Below, one piece after another: positions 27,502-36,144 of a stretch of DNA of 64,000 nucleotides. The stretch lies in the NCBI RefSeq assembly GCF_031729055.1, contig NZ_JAVMIP010000012.1:34705-98704 (forward strand). Direction: 5' to 3'. This DNA comes from Pseudocalidococcus azoricus BACA0444. Its GTDB lineage: Bacteria > Cyanobacteriota > Cyanobacteriia > Thermosynechococcales > Thermosynechococcaceae. Numbering within the stretch: the stretch's first letter is position 1; the number at the start of each line of letters is the position of its first letter. The notes beneath the pieces are model-generated. The model searched no databases, was not told the origin of the DNA, and saw only the letters and a list, made by a program, of their open reading frames with translations. The position numbers and the translations under genes are program-made.

Positions 27502-28269
27502 ATGGATCGGATTTGGGTTCTTGGGCGTAATGTTTTCCAGGCCACCTTTCGGGAACGGGTGCTCTACATCACGGCGGTGTTTGCGATTTTTCTGACCTTG
27601 GCTGTGGTCTTACTCAGTGAAGTCTCCGCAGGGACAGAAAATAAAATTACTCTGGATGTGGGCATGGGGGCGATTAGTCTCTTTGGCCTGGTAGTGACCG
27701 CTTTTGTCGGGAGTGGTTTGATCAATCGGGAAATCGAGCAGCGCACCGCCCTGGTAATGATCGCTAAACCCATTAGTCGGGCTGAATTTATTATTGGGAA
27801 ACATCTGGGCCTGGCCGCAGTTTTGGCGGTGTTAGTGGCCTTGATGACGGTCATTTTCTTTATTGTGATGAGCTTCAAGGGGTTTACCTATCCAGCCGGA
27901 GCAATTACAATTGCCTCGATTTATCTCATTTTAGAGTTGGCGTTATTGGCTGCCGCGGCAATTTTATTTGGGGTCTTAACCAGTTCCTTGATTGGGACAT
28001 TATTGACCTTAGCTCTTTATTTTATGGGGCATTTCAGCAAAAACCTGATTACACTCCAACAACGGATGGAAGATGGGTTTGTCAAATCCCTAATTAATAC
28101 CATTTATTTAATTGTGCCTGATTTATCCCGCCTGGATCTCAAAAATGATGCGGTCTATGGAATTTTGCCGAGTTCTCAACAGTTAATCATCAATGGGGTC
28201 TATGGCCTGGTCTATACGGCGTTGTTACTTTCCCTGGCAACTTGGATATTTTCGCGACGGGATTTCTAA
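27502..28269 (+). CDS. ABC-2 type transporter permease
   Basis: This 255-residue membrane protein has six hydrophobic segments and the ABC-2 permease pattern: an N-terminal cytoplasmic strand WVLGRNVFQATFRERVLYI, then the helix of FAIFLTLAVVL. The loop NREIEQRTALVMIAKPISRAEFIIGK is a strong hallmark of the CcmB/NatB-like subfamily. The ATPase partner is not adjacent in the window. The start is the ATG at 27502. The exported substrate is unknown. Confidence 0.82.
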   Translation: MDRIWVLGRNVFQATFRERVLYITAVFAIFLTLAVVLLSEVSAGTENKITLDVGMGAISLFGLVVTAFVGSGLINREIEQRTALVMIAKPISRAEFIIGKHLGLAAVLAVLVALMTVIFFIVMSFKGFTYPAGAITIASIYLILELALLAAAAILFGVLTSSLIGTLLTLALYFMGHFSKNLITLQQRMEDGFVKSLINTIYLIVPDLSRLDLKNDAVYGILPSSQQLIINGVYGLVYTALLLSLATWIFSRRDF

Positions 28270-28301
28270 ACAAGAGTTGACCAAATCTGATCCAGGCGTG
28301 C

Positions 28302-28739
28302 TTAAGGAAGATACTCAGCAGAATTTATGGCTGTTTCTTCAATTCGTAGGCGTTCAACCTGAATCTGGGGATCGGCGTTCAAGTCAGTTAAGATTTGCTG
28401 GGCCTGATGATATAGAAATTCTGCTAAACATTCAGTTGTTGGATCAGTAGTTAAGGTAAACAGGCGTAAATCTGGATCATGGGCCTGGAGTAGTTTGACA
28501 ACGGGATCGCCTTGATACAAGAGCAGGGCATGATCTAAGTTTTGATCTAACCAGGCCCGCCAAACCAGCTTTAATTCGCCAAACTCAATCACCATGGCCT
28601 GGGGATTTAACTGGGGGGCGCGCAACGTCAAAATAACCTGCCAACTATGACCATGAATACTCCGACACTTGGGGGAATTCTCGGCCTGGTAAAAGCGGTG
28701 GGCCATTTCTAAGTTGTGGCGAATTTCCAGACGAAACAT
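28302..28739 (-). CDS. queD: 6-carboxy-tetrahydropterin synthase / PTPS-like protein
   Basis: This 145-residue enzyme is of the 6-pyruvoyl-tetrahydropterin synthase/QueD fold. Zinc ligands His14, His29 and His31 are in EMAHRFYQ and SIHGHSW, and the catalytic-type Cys25 is in PKCRSIHGH. It includes the conserved VIEFGELK and DHALLL motifs and ends with the Glu of RIEETAINSAEY. In QueD the enzyme converts dihydroneopterin triphosphate to the queuosine precursor. It is convergent with the ABC-2 permease. The gene name is given as likely, since PTPS paralogues exist. Confidence 0.8.
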   Translation of the reverse strand: MFRLEIRHNLEMAHRFYQAENSPKCRSIHGHSWQVILTLRAPQLNPQAMVIEFGELKLVWRAWLDQNLDHALLLYQGDPVVKLLQAHDPDLRLFTLTTDPTTECLAEFLYHQAQQILTDLNADPQIQVERLRIEETAINSAEYLP

Positions 28740-28874
28740 TCATCAATACAGTCACGCCCCTTCTAGTCTAATCTATGGCTGGGGAACCCTTTCGGGCCTG
28801 GGATATGGACAGATTCGGGTTTGTGATCGGCTTAACAATGGGAATCGGCCATCGGGGCTTAGGATGTATATACC

Positions 28875-28905
28875 TTGACAGCCTAGATGTTTTCTCGGAT
28901 ATATT
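28875..28905 (+). promoter_or_regulatory. Putative promoter of the UvrD-like helicase gene
   Basis: A consensus TTGACA box and a TATATT box are separated by 19 bases and sit about 55 bp upstream of the helicase ATG. The spacing is longer than ideal; an alternative -10 overlapping it (GATATA) gives 17. Moderate support only. Confidence 0.4.
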
Positions 28906-28959
28906 CTACGAGAACATTGATTCTGAGCTTTTCCTTCTCGTCCTTCCACCCCAACCCCT

Positions 28960-31374
28960 ATGGAACTCAATCCCGAACAGGCCGCCATTGCTGAACATCT
29001 CCACGGGGCAATTTTAGTTTTGGCTCCGGCCGGCACAGGGAAAACCAGGGTCTTAACTGCTCGCTTAATCCAGGCCATGAAGGCAGGGTTCCAAGCTCAG
29101 GATATTTTGTGTTTGACGTTTACGAACCGGGCTGCTCAGGAAATGAAGACTCGCGTCCGCCAAGAAATTCCCAACCAGGCCGAGCAACTAACGATTAAAA
29201 CCTTTCATGGTCTCTGTGCTTGGATGTTACGGCAAGAAGCCACTGCGATGGGTTTACCGGCCGATTTTACGATTTTTGATGATCGCGACTGTCAAGAACT
29301 TGTCCAACAGATTTTTAACCTCAGTGATCCCCGCGATGTCAAACAATACACCAGTGAACTGATGACGACTAAAAGTCGCGGGTATTGGCAGGGTGATGAT
29401 GGCTGGTTAGGGGTATTTCGGGGCCTGGGGGATTACGCACCACAGGGGGTTAAATACCAACTGGCCCTCCAAGAACGTCACACCCTCGATTTTGCCGATT
29501 TAATTTACTATGTGCGCCGGATGTTACGGACTGATCCGGAAATTGCCCAACGCTGGCAACAACGGTTTAAGCTCTTACAAATTGATGAAGTCCAAGATAC
29601 CCATAGCTCTGAGTATGAAATTGTCGCCCATTTGGGACGGGGTTCCGGCAATATTGCCCTGATTGGAGACCTGGATCAGACGATTTTTGAGTGGCGGGGG
29701 TCAGAACCTGAGTTAATTTTGTCCCAGTTTCGCCAAGAGTTTCAGCCCCAAGTCTATGAACTGGCCTGGAATTATCGGGCGACTAAATCTTTGTTAGCCA
29801 CAGCGGATCAATTTGCCCAGGAGTTTGCCAATCGCCACACCCGCATTAGTGCCGCCCCCAGTTGCCCGGCTGGCCCACCCCCGATCATCCACCAGGCCCC
29901 GACTGCCCAGGCCGAAGCGCAATGGATTGGTCAACACATTCAAGCACTAGCCAAAACTACCCCCAACTTTAGTTACAGTCGCACTACAGTTTTAGCCCGC
30001 AATCATTTCCGCCTGGCCGAAATCAGCACAACCCTGAAAGCAATGGGAATTCCCTGCCTGACGGTGGAGCAGTTTGAATTTTTCCAACGTCAAGAAGTCA
30101 AAGATGCCCTCGCTCTAATCCGCCTCCTCCTGAATCCCTTTGATACTACGGCTCTCCGGCGAATTCTTTTACAATTAGTCCCACAAATTGGCCTGGGAAC
30201 CATTAATACAATTCAAAAACAGGGCCAGGCCTGTGGGTTGTGGTTAACCGACTTAATTGATTTACCCACCCTCGAAGACGGCGATCCCTTTCATGCGATT
30301 CTCCAGGCCCAGCAGTCCGGCAAGATTATCGTTTTTGATGTGGAGACAACGGGCTTTTCGGTGGCAGAATCGGAAGTGATTGAAATTGCGGCCCAACGTT
30401 ATGACGGCGGCGAACATACCCTGAGTTTCCAGCGGTTTATTACCAATCTCAAACCCGTTGGTGAAACCGAGGCCGTCCATGGTTATAGCGATCAATTTCT
30501 GATGATTCGGGGCCGGCCGGCTAAAGAAGTGTTTAAGGAATTTCAACGGTTTGCCCAAGGGGCCTATTGGGTCGGCCATAACCTGGGGTTTGATGTCAAG
30601 ATGATCAAGGCCCACGCCCGCCGCGTTGGTTTAGAGCTAAATATTTCTCGCTGGGGAGACACCCTGAATTTAGCCCATCGCTTTGTCCAGGCCCCCAACT
30701 ATAAACTCGCCACCCTGGCCCAACATTTTCACCTCAAGCAAACCCCCACCCACAAAGCCGATGATGATGTCCGCACCACCGTTGAACTCCTGAACTGCCT
30801 ATTACCCTTGACCCTGCCCGGCCGCCCCCAACGCCAGGCCCTGATTCAACGCTATCAACGCCAGTTTTTCCCCTTTGCCCGACAACTCTCCCAATGGCGA
30901 CAAGCAAGTGATCAACTCCGGCCAGGAGAGTTAATCCGCCAAGTCATTCAAGATTCTGGGTTATATCGCCATTACAGCAGTCAACCGGAACGCCTAGAGA
31001 ACTTGGATCAACTCATTGATGTCTTTACAGAGCGGGATCAAGCTCACCTCCATCCCCACACCGCCCTCCGAGAGATCATCGAATTTACCGCTCTAACACG
31101 CAATATTGACCGCCTCACCCAGGCCGAGAATCTTGTCCCGTTAATTACCGTGCACCAGGCTAAGGGGTTAGAGTTTGATCGGGTCTTTGTGGCTGGCCTG
31201 GCCGATGGAGAGTTTCCAAGTTTTCGCAGTGTCCAAGAAGGTCGGCTTGAGGAAGAAAAACGCCTGTTTTATGTTGCCTTGACGCGGGCCCAACAGCAGC
31301 TTTTTCTATCTACCCACGCCCAAGATGATCGTGGCAAGAAAGCTCCCAGCCCCTTTTTAACGGCCCTAGCCTAG
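28960..31374 (+). CDS. UvrD/Rep-type helicase with inserted DnaQ-like exonuclease domain
   Basis: This protein of 804 residues combines a superfamily 1A helicase with a DEDDh exonuclease. The helicase start carries the Q motif and Walker A APAGTGKTRV (residues 22-31), and motif II IDEVQD. An exonuclease insert occupies about residues 453-612, with FDVETTG, the HNLGFD motif (GHNLGFDVKM) and the HKADDD motif, so all acidic residues appear present. The C-terminal helicase part returns with TVHQAKGLEFDRVF and RLFYVALTRAQQQL. Such a fusion could unwind DNA and trim 3' ends in one chain. The start ATG lies 55 bp after a promoter-like pair. Sure of both domains; the arrangement deserves checking against known fusions. 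Confidence 0.88.
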   Translation: MELNPEQAAIAEHLHGAILVLAPAGTGKTRVLTARLIQAMKAGFQAQDILCLTFTNRAAQEMKTRVRQEIPNQAEQLTIKTFHGLCAWMLRQEATAMGLPADFTIFDDRDCQELVQQIFNLSDPRDVKQYTSELMTTKSRGYWQGDDGWLGVFRGLGDYAPQGVKYQLALQERHTLDFADLIYYVRRMLRTDPEIAQRWQQRFKLLQIDEVQDTHSSEYEIVAHLGRGSGNIALIGDLDQTIFEWRGSEPELILSQFRQEFQPQVYELAWNYRATKSLLATADQFAQEFANRHTRISAAPSCPAGPPPIIHQAPTAQAEAQWIGQHIQALAKTTPNFSYSRTTVLARNHFRLAEISTTLKAMGIPCLTVEQFEFFQRQEVKDALALIRLLLNPFDTTALRRILLQLVPQIGLGTINTIQKQGQACGLWLTDLIDLPTLEDGDPFHAILQAQQSGKIIVFDVETTGFSVAESEVIEIAAQRYDGGEHTLSFQRFITNLKPVGETEAVHGYSDQFLMIRGRPAKEVFKEFQRFAQGAYWVGHNLGFDVKMIKAHARRVGLELNISRWGDTLNLAHRFVQAPNYKLATLAQHFHLKQTPTHKADDDVRTTVELLNCLLPLTLPGRPQRQALIQRYQRQFFPFARQLSQWRQASDQLRPGELIRQVIQDSGLYRHYSSQPERLENLDQLIDVFTERDQAHLHPHTALREIIEFTALTRNIDRLTQAENLVPLITVHQAKGLEFDRVFVAGLADGEFPSFRSVQEGRLEEEKRLFYVALTRAQQQLFLSTHAQDDRGKKAPSPFLTALA

Positions 31375-31509
31375 GCCTGAAGCGAGTAGAAAGGTATTTC
31401 TTCTGGATCAACCAAGTTGGATGGAGCCTAAGTCTAATTAAATCTCAACGAGATTGAGTCTGAGCCAGCAAACTTACAAAATCTTGATGCTAAAATGGGG
31501 GGCCTGGTT

Positions 31510-31581
31510 GCCGATGTAGCTCAGTGGTAGAGCACTCGATTCGTAATCGAGCGGCCGTGAGTTCAAATCTCATCATCGGCT
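31510..31581 (+). tRNA. tRNA-Thr (anticodon CGU)
   Basis: The cloverleaf is complete. The acceptor arm GCCGATG pairs with CATCGGC, the D arm has AGCTCAGTGGTAGAGC, the anticodon stem CTCGA/TCGAG encloses TTCGTAA with anticodon CGT, and the T arm is GTGAGTTCAAATCTCAT. The CCA end is not encoded. No second tRNA was noticed in the window. Mobile-element remains begin about 150 bp downstream. Confidence 0.95.
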
Positions 31582-31699
31582 TTATTAAAAATCAAGGGTT
31601 TTAGGCTCTACATTAAGTCTTCTAGCTTAGTTTCTGGAAGGTACTCATAAGTAGTTATAGCTATTCCAAGTAGGAGTGGGACAGAGAGGAGAGAACAGC

Positions 31700-31975
31700 G
31701 ATAAACTTAACGATTGTTGTTCACTTTGACATCCTCCCCGCCCTATAGCTTGCGTGCAAAGCAGGGCTAGGATTCCTTGTTTCACAGGGAGTCTCAAGAC
31801 TTTGCCCTCCACAAGAGTTCTTTGCGAGATGCCCTCCCGCTGTTGTTTGCCCTGATCCTCCAGGTTCCTCCACTCTACGGTGCGAGCCTCTGGCGATGTG
31901 GCGGATTTCCTGTCCCGATTGTAACAAAGCCGCCCTAAAGTGCGGGGCTTGCATCCCATTTCTTTGGTCATGGTC
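31700..31975 (-). pseudogene. IS200/IS605-type remnant (TnpB C-terminal tail and end hairpin)
   Basis: On the minus strand a frame reads CKPRTLGRLCYNRDRKSATS, then VEWRNLEDQGKQQREGISQ and LVEGKVLRLPVKQGI. It resembles the variable C-terminal tail of cyanobacterial TnpB proteins. It is followed by an imperfect hairpin (CCTAGCCCT against AGGGCGGGG) and GGATGTCAA, the arrangement found at the right end of such elements, where the guide RNA is made. The catalytic RuvC part and the TnpA gene are absent, so it is a relic. Tail similarity is from memory and therefore moderate. Confidence 0.45.
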
Positions 31976-33026
31976 ATGAGTTACAGCTTGGATTTACGTG
32001 AACGGGTGATTGCCTATCTCCAACAGGGTGGTCAAATCACACAAGCCTCCAAAATTTTTCAGGTGGGTCGCTCCACGATTTATCGGTGGCTGGGACGAGA
32101 TAATTTAGCCCCAACCGTGGTCACTCGTCGTCCCCGGAAACTGGACTGGTGTGCACTGGAAGCAGATGTGAGAGCCTATCCTAATGACCGATTAGCAGAC
32201 CGAGCAAACCGATTTGGTGTCGGGATTTCGACCATTGCCTATGCCTTGAGCAAACTTAAAATCACCCATAAAAAAACAACTTTTACAAGCGAGCAAAGCT
32301 CCACGGTACCGAGAACGGTGTCACTCTGAGCGGATGGATGACTTAAAAACGTTGCAAGGATGGGTGAAGCAGCACGGGAGTTTCAGTCTCGTTTACGTTG
32401 ATGAAACCGGATTTGATACCAATCCCACTTGTGTCTATGGCTGGTCAAAACGGGGGAAGCGGTTATTTGGAGACCAACAGGGGAAACGACGGAAACGAGA
32501 GAGCTTGGTTGCTGCTCGGCGAAATCACATTAAGGATTTTATTGCACCGATGCTTTTTAATGGCTCTTTGGATGCGGTGGGCTTTGCCGAGTGGTTGAGC
32601 GGTTATTGCTTACCCGAGTTAGACCAACCCTCGCGCCTGATTCTGGATAATGCCCCAATCCACCAAAAGGCCGTGATGCTGTGCATGACCGTTGGTCTAC
32701 AAGACCGGGTTGAGACCGCCGGACACCCGGTTCTCTTTCTGCCTAAATACTCCCCTGACTGCTTCACATGATCGTTGGTCTACAACAAAATAGAGCATGA
32801 TTTTAGTGTGCTGAAGTGAGCCAGAGTGTATGCTGCACCCGGAACTTCTATTGACGAGATTATCTGACACTATTGTGCTGCTCAATGTCCCATTCTTAAT
32901 CGCAATAACTATAAAACTAGACGGACTATCTTTAACCCAGGTGAAACGTTTAATGAAATTGAAGATATTGTTGGTGGTGGCGATTTAGACTACGATGATG
33001 CGCTTCGTAAGCTAGGCTTGGGATAG
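31976..33026 (+). pseudogene. Decayed IS630-family transposase
   Basis: The first part (MSYSLDLRERVIAYLQ, HTH with ASKIFQVGRSTIYRWLGR) ends at 32329. A seven-A run at 32270-32276 would allow a +1 (or -2) shift into the second part, which carries the catalytic VDETGF and LILDNAPIHQ motifs and PKYSPD. Beyond that the same frame continues as NKIEHDFSVLK, ARVYAAPGTSIDEII and HYCA, but is broken by in-frame TGA codons at 32769, 32817 and 32865; two are one-base changes from CGA Arg codons. About 24 bp near 32762 is an insertion partly copied from upstream (GTTGGTCTACAA occurs twice). The frame runs on to 33026 into a tail ending YDDALRKLGLG of unknown origin. It is not functional. Confidence 0.8.
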
Positions 33027-33030
33027 ACCT

Positions 33031-34230
33031 CTAATTTGAAGATGGAGCAGTGGTTTTCCCAAGAATATCTTGAGCGGAAAGACCATCTCCGGCCTGATTG
33101 CCCATATACCAGAGAGAGGCGGCGGCTTCGGCCCGGGTGACAGGTTTTTGCGGTTGTAACAAGAGGGTGGCTCCAAAAATCCGGCGAATATTGGATAAAT
33201 CTCCATTTTGAAAATCAGCAGCGGTGGCACTTAGTGCTTCTGGGGTAATTCGATTGCTGTCTTTGAAGCCCCAGGTTTGTTCGATTCGATCAACGGCAGT
33301 GGTGGTTAGGTTTCGCTGAACATCTAAGGGGACTTTCCACTGGAGAAGAGTTTCTCGAGTCAAGGGGGCATTGGGGCGGAAAAGGGGAGTGACACTGCCT
33401 GTTAAGGGACTGGGTAAATATCCAGCGGCAGCCAGGCCTTGAATGTAGGGAAAGTCCGGGTTGGTTTTCGGGACATCATTAAAGAGGGGTTTATCATTGG
33501 GACTGCCCAGGCGAATTTGGCGGGCCGGACGGTCGGCATAAAAGCGATTATGGGCCGTGACTAACCAGCGGGCGTAGGTTCCCCTGGTAATGGGCTGGTT
33601 GGGGGCAAATTGTTGGGGATTTTGGGAACTGCCCGTGATGACTCCAAGTTCTGCTAAATCCTGGAGGGCGGGTTGGAGGGTGGCGGGAGCTTGGGCCAGG
33701 TCGGTAAAGGTTTGGGGCGGGAGATCCGCAGGGCTGGCCTGGGGAGTGGGAGTGGGGCTGGTAGGTGAATTAGTCGGATTGGGGGCAGGCTGTCCAGGCC
33801 CAAATTGAATCGTGAATTCTGTACCGTTGTTAGTGGGGGGATTCAGGGTGAGCCGGAGTTGATCGGTATCTTTTTGGGCCTGAAGAATCAGTTGAGTGCC
33901 AACGGTTTCTGGGGGTTGCAGTTGCCAGCCGAGTTGGGTGAGTTGTTGCTGATAAAAGCCTTGAATAGCGAGGGGAGGCTGACTGGTTTGCCAGTGGGTT
34001 TCACTTTGGCCATTGTCGAGGGGAAGAGTTTTGATCAGGCTGGCCTGGGGAAACTGTAATTCAGGGGGAAGTTTCAGGGGGGCCGGACTCGCTTCATTCC
34101 AGGTTTGGGTATTGGGATCTGCGGAAAACGCTTGTTCCCAGGCCTGGTTTCCGGCACATCCGGCCAAGCTAGTTACCACTAAGATGGGGGTAATTTTCAG
34201 AAAAATCCATCGAGATAGGGGAAAAGACAT
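33031..34230 (-). CDS. SLH-domain lipoprotein
   Basis: This 399-residue exported protein has a lipoprotein signal with lipobox SLAGC near residue 24. The first half contains a beta-rich region (residues 50-155) of unknown type, followed by a Pro/Thr-rich linker. S-layer homology repeats lie in the second half, with AELGVITGSSQNPQQFAPNQ, DVPKTNPDFPYIQGLAAAGYL and the last repeat ending PVTRAEAAASLWYMG. SLH modules anchor proteins to cell-wall polymers, so this is probably a peptidoglycan-associated envelope protein. The MscS-type channel gene lies 66 bp upstream on the same strand, so cotranscription is possible. Confidence 0.82.
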   Translation of the reverse strand: MSFPLSRWIFLKITPILVVTSLAGCAGNQAWEQAFSADPNTQTWNEASPAPLKLPPELQFPQASLIKTLPLDNGQSETHWQTSQPPLAIQGFYQQQLTQLGWQLQPPETVGTQLILQAQKDTDQLRLTLNPPTNNGTEFTIQFGPGQPAPNPTNSPTSPTPTPQASPADLPPQTFTDLAQAPATLQPALQDLAELGVITGSSQNPQQFAPNQPITRGTYARWLVTAHNRFYADRPARQIRLGSPNDKPLFNDVPKTNPDFPYIQGLAAAGYLPSPLTGSVTPLFRPNAPLTRETLLQWKVPLDVQRNLTTTAVDRIEQTWGFKDSNRITPEALSATAADFQNGDLSNIRRIFGATLLLQPQKPVTRAEAAASLWYMGNQAGDGLSAQDILGKTTAPSSN

Positions 34231-34296
34231 CGGTGGTTACTACTCAAAATTTAGAATCGGCAATCCTTAGACCCAGGCCAGTTTGCCCAGACGTAC

Positions 34297-36144
34297 CTAA
34301 CTTGGCTGATCGGTTGGCTGAGGAGATGGCCCATTAATTTTGCCATTTTGCTGATTGAACAGAGTTTGTTGAGGCCGACCAATTTCCAGGCCCATCTTTA
34401 ACATTGTCCTCTGAACCCGCTGCCGTAACTCTCGCCCCACCGCCCACTGCCGCCCAGGTTTGGTCTTAATCCAAATCCGAATCGTCAAGCCACTGTGAGT
34501 CAATTGTTCAATGCCCAAGACTTCCGGGGGTTCAAGAATTTGTTCCTGCCAGGCCGGTTCTGTGTATAGTTGAGTCGTAACTTGTTTAAGGCAGTCTAGG
34601 GCCTGGTCGGCTGGGGTTTTGGGGTCTATGTCAATGGTAAAGTCCACTCGTGACCAAGTCCGCGTCAAATTTTCAACCACCGAAATGGCACTATTGGGAA
34701 TGGTAATCAGCCGCCCCTCCCCATTCCGAAGCTGGGTAATCCGCAGATTCATATTTTCAACGGCCCCACTCACGGCCCCAATCGCAACCACATCCCCAAT
34801 CCCAAACTGATCTTCCCAAAGGATAAAGGCTCCGTTAATCAAATCCCGCACTAAGCTCTGGGCCCCCAAAGATAATGCAAAGGCTAGTAAACCACCAATG
34901 GCAATCACGGAAACCACAGGAATCCCAACACTGTTCACGATCAGGCCAAGGGCAATGGCATAAATGAGGGTCGTTTTCAGGCCAGCAAAGACTTTTAAGG
35001 CCGTACTAATACGGAGATGACGACGTTGGAGATCGGTTTCGGCACTGACGGGATAACGATGCCAAAGAGTTCCCATCCGTTCGAGAGCAATGTCACCCAA
35101 GGAGTTGGCTAAACCACCCAGAAACCAAATGACAAGCCACCAAATCGGCAGCCCCAAGACCTGTAAGGCAAAAAAGCGTGTCCAAGGAAATAAATGCAGA
35201 ATTAAGAATGTGCCCCCCAGCCACAAAGCTGCCTGACTCCAGGTCAATAAAAATTGAATCAGCTTTAGGAACTTGATGTGCTTGTCTTTCAGGTCAAACT
35301 CTGACGAGAACAGTTCTGGGCCTGGGAGGAGTTGGAAAAAGCGTTGCAGGCCTGTGGGGGGAGGAGTCGGGTTTGGCTCTGGGGAATCTAGGGGGGCCTG
35401 AGTATAGGCTTGCTTGAGGGACTGCAGCCGCAGAGTTAAGAGCCGCTGGAGGATGAGTACCCCTAAACTGAGACTAGCCATGAGGACTAAAATTTGGCAG
35501 GCCCGGCTCAATTGGCTAATTAAGGCATCAGGGGCACGTTCGGCAGCGGCTTCTCGGAGGGCGACTTGAATTTTTTTCTGCCATTCCGCAGCTAAATCAG
35601 GAATAGCCAGGCTATAAAAATCGGCATCAGTTTCTGTAACCGTGAGAATTTTTTGGGGGCGTTGTTGCTCGTTTGTCCGCACCGTAATAATGGTTTCCCC
35701 GTTAAAGAGGGCCACACCGGCGACAACATTGTCGGGCTTGGGATATCTAAGCTGGAGAGCATCCACAAAACTAAAGCTCACATCCGTAAATAAGGCGCGC
35801 CGGAGGTTGGCTTGAATGAGTTCAACCCGCATTTCTACAGGCAATAAGTCCCCAGGGTTATCCCGATCCCGCACCGTTGGAGCCGTCACTGCAAATAATA
35901 TTTCGCCATCAAACCAGACTGGGGCAGCTTCAATATTCCCTTGCCGGACGACTCCCGTTGGCGGTCGTGATGAGCCGGAGGTCGTCAGTCCGGGGATTGT
36001 AAACTGGCCCCAACTTGGTAACTCTAGCCCCACGACCAGCAAAAAACTGAGGGTCATCAGTAGCAGAGATTTCCCCCAGCCCGAGAGTCTGAGCCTAGGG
36101 AGAAGTCGCGTCTGATTCCAGTTTTGCTGATGTGTCTGAGTCAT
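34297..36144 (-). CDS. MscS-family mechanosensitive channel
   Basis: This inner-membrane channel of 615 residues opens under membrane tension. After a signal-like N-terminus and a periplasmic region, hydrophobic helices appear from about residue 215. The pore helix and beta domain are typical: GLLAFALSLGAQSLVRDLINGAFI, then DQFGIGDVV and the RITQLRNGEGRLITIPN region at about residues 425-490. The C-terminus ends in a soluble alpha/beta part. The start overlaps the end of the M1 aminopeptidase gene by 50 bp, suggesting translational coupling. A later in-frame start is possible, so the overlap may be smaller. Confidence 0.88.
   Translation of the reverse strand: MTQTHQQNWNQTRLLPRLRLSGWGKSLLLMTLSFLLVVGLELPSWGQFTIPGLTTSGSSRPPTGVVRQGNIEAAPVWFDGEILFAVTAPTVRDRDNPGDLLPVEMRVELIQANLRRALFTDVSFSFVDALQLRYPKPDNVVAGVALFNGETIITVRTNEQQRPQKILTVTETDADFYSLAIPDLAAEWQKKIQVALREAAAERAPDALISQLSRACQILVLMASLSLGVLILQRLLTLRLQSLKQAYTQAPLDSPEPNPTPPPTGLQRFFQLLPGPELFSSEFDLKDKHIKFLKLIQFLLTWSQAALWLGGTFLILHLFPWTRFFALQVLGLPIWWLVIWFLGGLANSLGDIALERMGTLWHRYPVSAETDLQRRHLRISTALKVFAGLKTTLIYAIALGLIVNSVGIPVVSVIAIGGLLAFALSLGAQSLVRDLINGAFILWEDQFGIGDVVAIGAVSGAVENMNLRITQLRNGEGRLITIPNSAISVVENLTRTWSRVDFTIDIDPKTPADQALDCLKQVTTQLYTEPAWQEQILEPPEVLGIEQLTHSGLTIRIWIKTKPGRQWAVGRELRQRVQRTMLKMGLEIGRPQQTLFNQQNGKINGPSPQPTDQPS

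Noticed and set aside
32769..32867. In-frame TGA codons in the IS630 gene as selenocysteine or recoding sites
   Set aside because: Two are simple CGA-to-TGA changes and the insertion near them shows decay; no recoding structure is visible.
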